Positions 63,060 through 64,000 of a stretch of 64,000 bases of DNA are shown here, piece after piece. Source of the stretch: Closterium sp. NIES-65 (taxonomy: Eukaryota; Streptophyta; Zygnematophyceae; Desmidiales; Closteriaceae); assembly GCA_948144175.1 (NCBI GenBank), contig CANXME010002579.1, positions 866,001-930,000 of the forward strand, written 5' to 3'. Position numbers and translations under genes: made by a program. The number at the start of each line of letters is the position of its first letter. Position 1 is the stretch's first letter. The notes under the pieces are model-generated. The model made no database searches and was not told the origin of the DNA. It saw only the letters and a program-made list of their open reading frames with translations.

Positions 63060-64000
63060 ATGGCCACCCCCAGTGTCCTGGCTTTTGATGCTGAGGGTCG
63101 CGCCATTGACTTTGCAGTCTGGGTCGAGGACCTGCAGCTGTACTTACTGTGCGAAGCGATAGATGAGGTTTCTCTCTTTGACTTTGTCTCTGGCGCTGTC
63201 CCTGCCCCTCCTGCTGATGCTGACCCCACTGTTCGCTCCAAGTGGGCCACACGCGATGCTGCTGCACGTCTTGCTGTGCGTCGCCACCTCCCTTCCTCCG
63301 AGCGTGCGCACTTTAGTCAGTGCAAGACCGCTCAGGCCTTGTACGACGCTGTAGTTGCGCGCTACTCCTCCCCTTCCTCCGCTACGCTGAGCCGCCTCAT
63401 GCTACCGTACCTCTTCCCTGACCTTGCTGCCTTTCCCACAGTCGCTGACCTCTTCACCCACCTCCTCGCTAGTGACACTCACTACCGCGCTGCGCTTCCT
63501 GCTGACTTCCGCGCCGCAAACCCTCCTCCCATGTACATCACCCTCTACTTTCTAGTCACCCGTCTCCCTGAGTCCCTTCGTGCCATTAGGGACCATTTTC
63601 TCTCAGTCTGTCCCACCACCCTCACTGTCGGCCTCCTTGAGAAGTCCCTGCTAGCGGCTGAGAAGAGTATAGTCGCTGTAGGGGCCTCTCGTGGTGACCC
63701 TCGCACCCCCATCTTTGAGGGGTGTTCTCCCTCCCCCCTGTTACCCTCTGTCGCCTCTGCTGCTGCGGCCGACCTCGTTGGTTTGGAGTCGGTCGGTGCG
63801 GCGTCTGCCCCCAGCGGTAGGCGCCGCTCTGGCAGGGGCAAGGGGGGCAAGGGAGCGGGTGGAGCTAGCGGGGGCGGTGGCGGAGGAGGTGGGGGCGGCG
63901 GGGGGAGTGGGGGTGGCGGTGGAGGTGGTGGCGGGAGTGGAGGTACTAGTGGCGGCAGTGGAGGCGGAGGTGGTGGCGGAGGTGGCGGTGGGAGCGGCGG
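63060..64000 (+). CDS. Copia Gag (element G), open to the window edge
   Basis: The frame starts ATG at 63060 (MATPSVLAFDAEGRAIDF) and is open for 313 codons to the end of the window. Residues 1-160 are the Copia Gag-like domain (WVEDLQLYL, FSQCKTAQALYDAVVARY, LPYLFPDLAAFPTVADL). At the position where B, C and D have a C run that breaks the frame, this copy has CCTCCTCCC and reads AANPPPMYITLYFLVTRL without a shift. Then come EKSLLAAEKSIVAVGAS, FEGCSPSPLLPSV and a Gly-rich tract from about residue 260. It is the only intact gag of this family in the window and shows what the ancestral join looked like. Confidence 0.88.
   Translation, partial: MATPSVLAFDAEGRAIDFAVWVEDLQLYLLCEAIDEVSLFDFVSGAVPAPPADADPTVRSKWATRDAAARLAVRRHLPSSERAHFSQCKTAQALYDAVVARYSSPSSATLSRLMLPYLFPDLAAFPTVADLFTHLLASDTHYRAALPADFRAANPPPMYITLYFLVTRLPESLRAIRDHFLSVCPTTLTVGLLEKSLLAAEKSIVAVGASRGDPRTPIFEGCSPSPLLPSVASAAAADLVGLESVGAASAPSGRRRSGRGKGGKGAGGASGGGGGGGGGGGGSGGGGGGGGGSGGTSGGSGGGGGGGGGGGSG

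Larger units (their letters stand above)
61912..64000 (+). mobile_element. Short-LTR Copia retrotransposon (element G), 5' part, cut by window end
   Basis: 5' LTR 61912-62045, primer site TGGTATCGAGCAGG at 62046-62059, GC-rich leader, then gag from 63060. The rest lies beyond the window. It has the same family architecture as B, C, D and F. Confidence 0.9.

Noticed and set aside
1..64000. tRNA, rRNA or other structured RNA genes
   Set aside because: No cloverleaf with A and B boxes, and no rRNA-like sequence, was recognised by eye. The tRNA-related sequences present are retrotransposon primer sites only.

Overview
This is a eukaryotic nuclear window, probably from a green-lineage alga. Streptophyte is my best guess, and a zygnematophyte such as Closterium is possible but not demonstrated. 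The evidence is Ty1/Copia LTR retrotransposons with plant-type initiator-Met primer sites (TGGTATC...), GT-AG introns with short GC-rich exons, and a plant-like eIF2D gene. There are no operons, Shine-Dalgarno sites or CRISPR arrays. Most long open frames are transposon remnants or frames opened by low-complexity repeats; the real host exons are short.

Layout. 1-1.3 kb holds a broken transposase-like relic. 1847-8349 is a complete Copia element on the minus strand (829-bp LTRs, TSD GAAAA) whose single gag-pol frame is stopped by two CGA-to-TGA changes. 8.4-11.4 kb has microsatellites and remnants of an unrecognised minus-strand gene whose exons occur as several partial copies. 11.5-48 kb is one structure. 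Two copies of a ~2.4-kb terminal-inverted-repeat element lie in opposite orientation, each bordered by the same ~22-bp minisatellite. Into this framework have landed a minus-strand Copia element (12609-27292) that itself contains a second one (19229-26607), a 5'-truncated Copia element (27785-34656), an LTR fragment (35127-35816), a plus-strand Copia element (36992-43781) in the central minisatellite, and a 1.4-kb non-autonomous LTR element (45783-47203). The autonomous elements here have very short LTRs (127-135 bp), long GC-rich leaders, a Gly-rich Gag and an unusual Cys/His cluster. All are disabled.

49.4-56.7 kb holds most of a host gene on the minus strand, translation initiation factor eIF2D, read as seven exons (PUA part, linker, SWIB/MDM2, winged-helix region, SUI1) whose splice phases mostly fit together. 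Its introns contain tandem, decayed copies of pieces of the neighbouring exons and their splice sites, several minisatellites and a 43-bp array of about 25 units. 58.4-60.1 kb carries a second, unrecognised minus-strand gene with a TATA box and spliced exons. 60754-61585 is a solo LTR of the 829-bp family. From 61912 to the window end is the 5' part of another short-LTR Copia element on the plus strand, whose gag frame is open to the edge.

The most unusual pattern is the repeated echoing of exon ends inside the introns of at least two genes. The second is the inverted pair of transposons with nested insertions.
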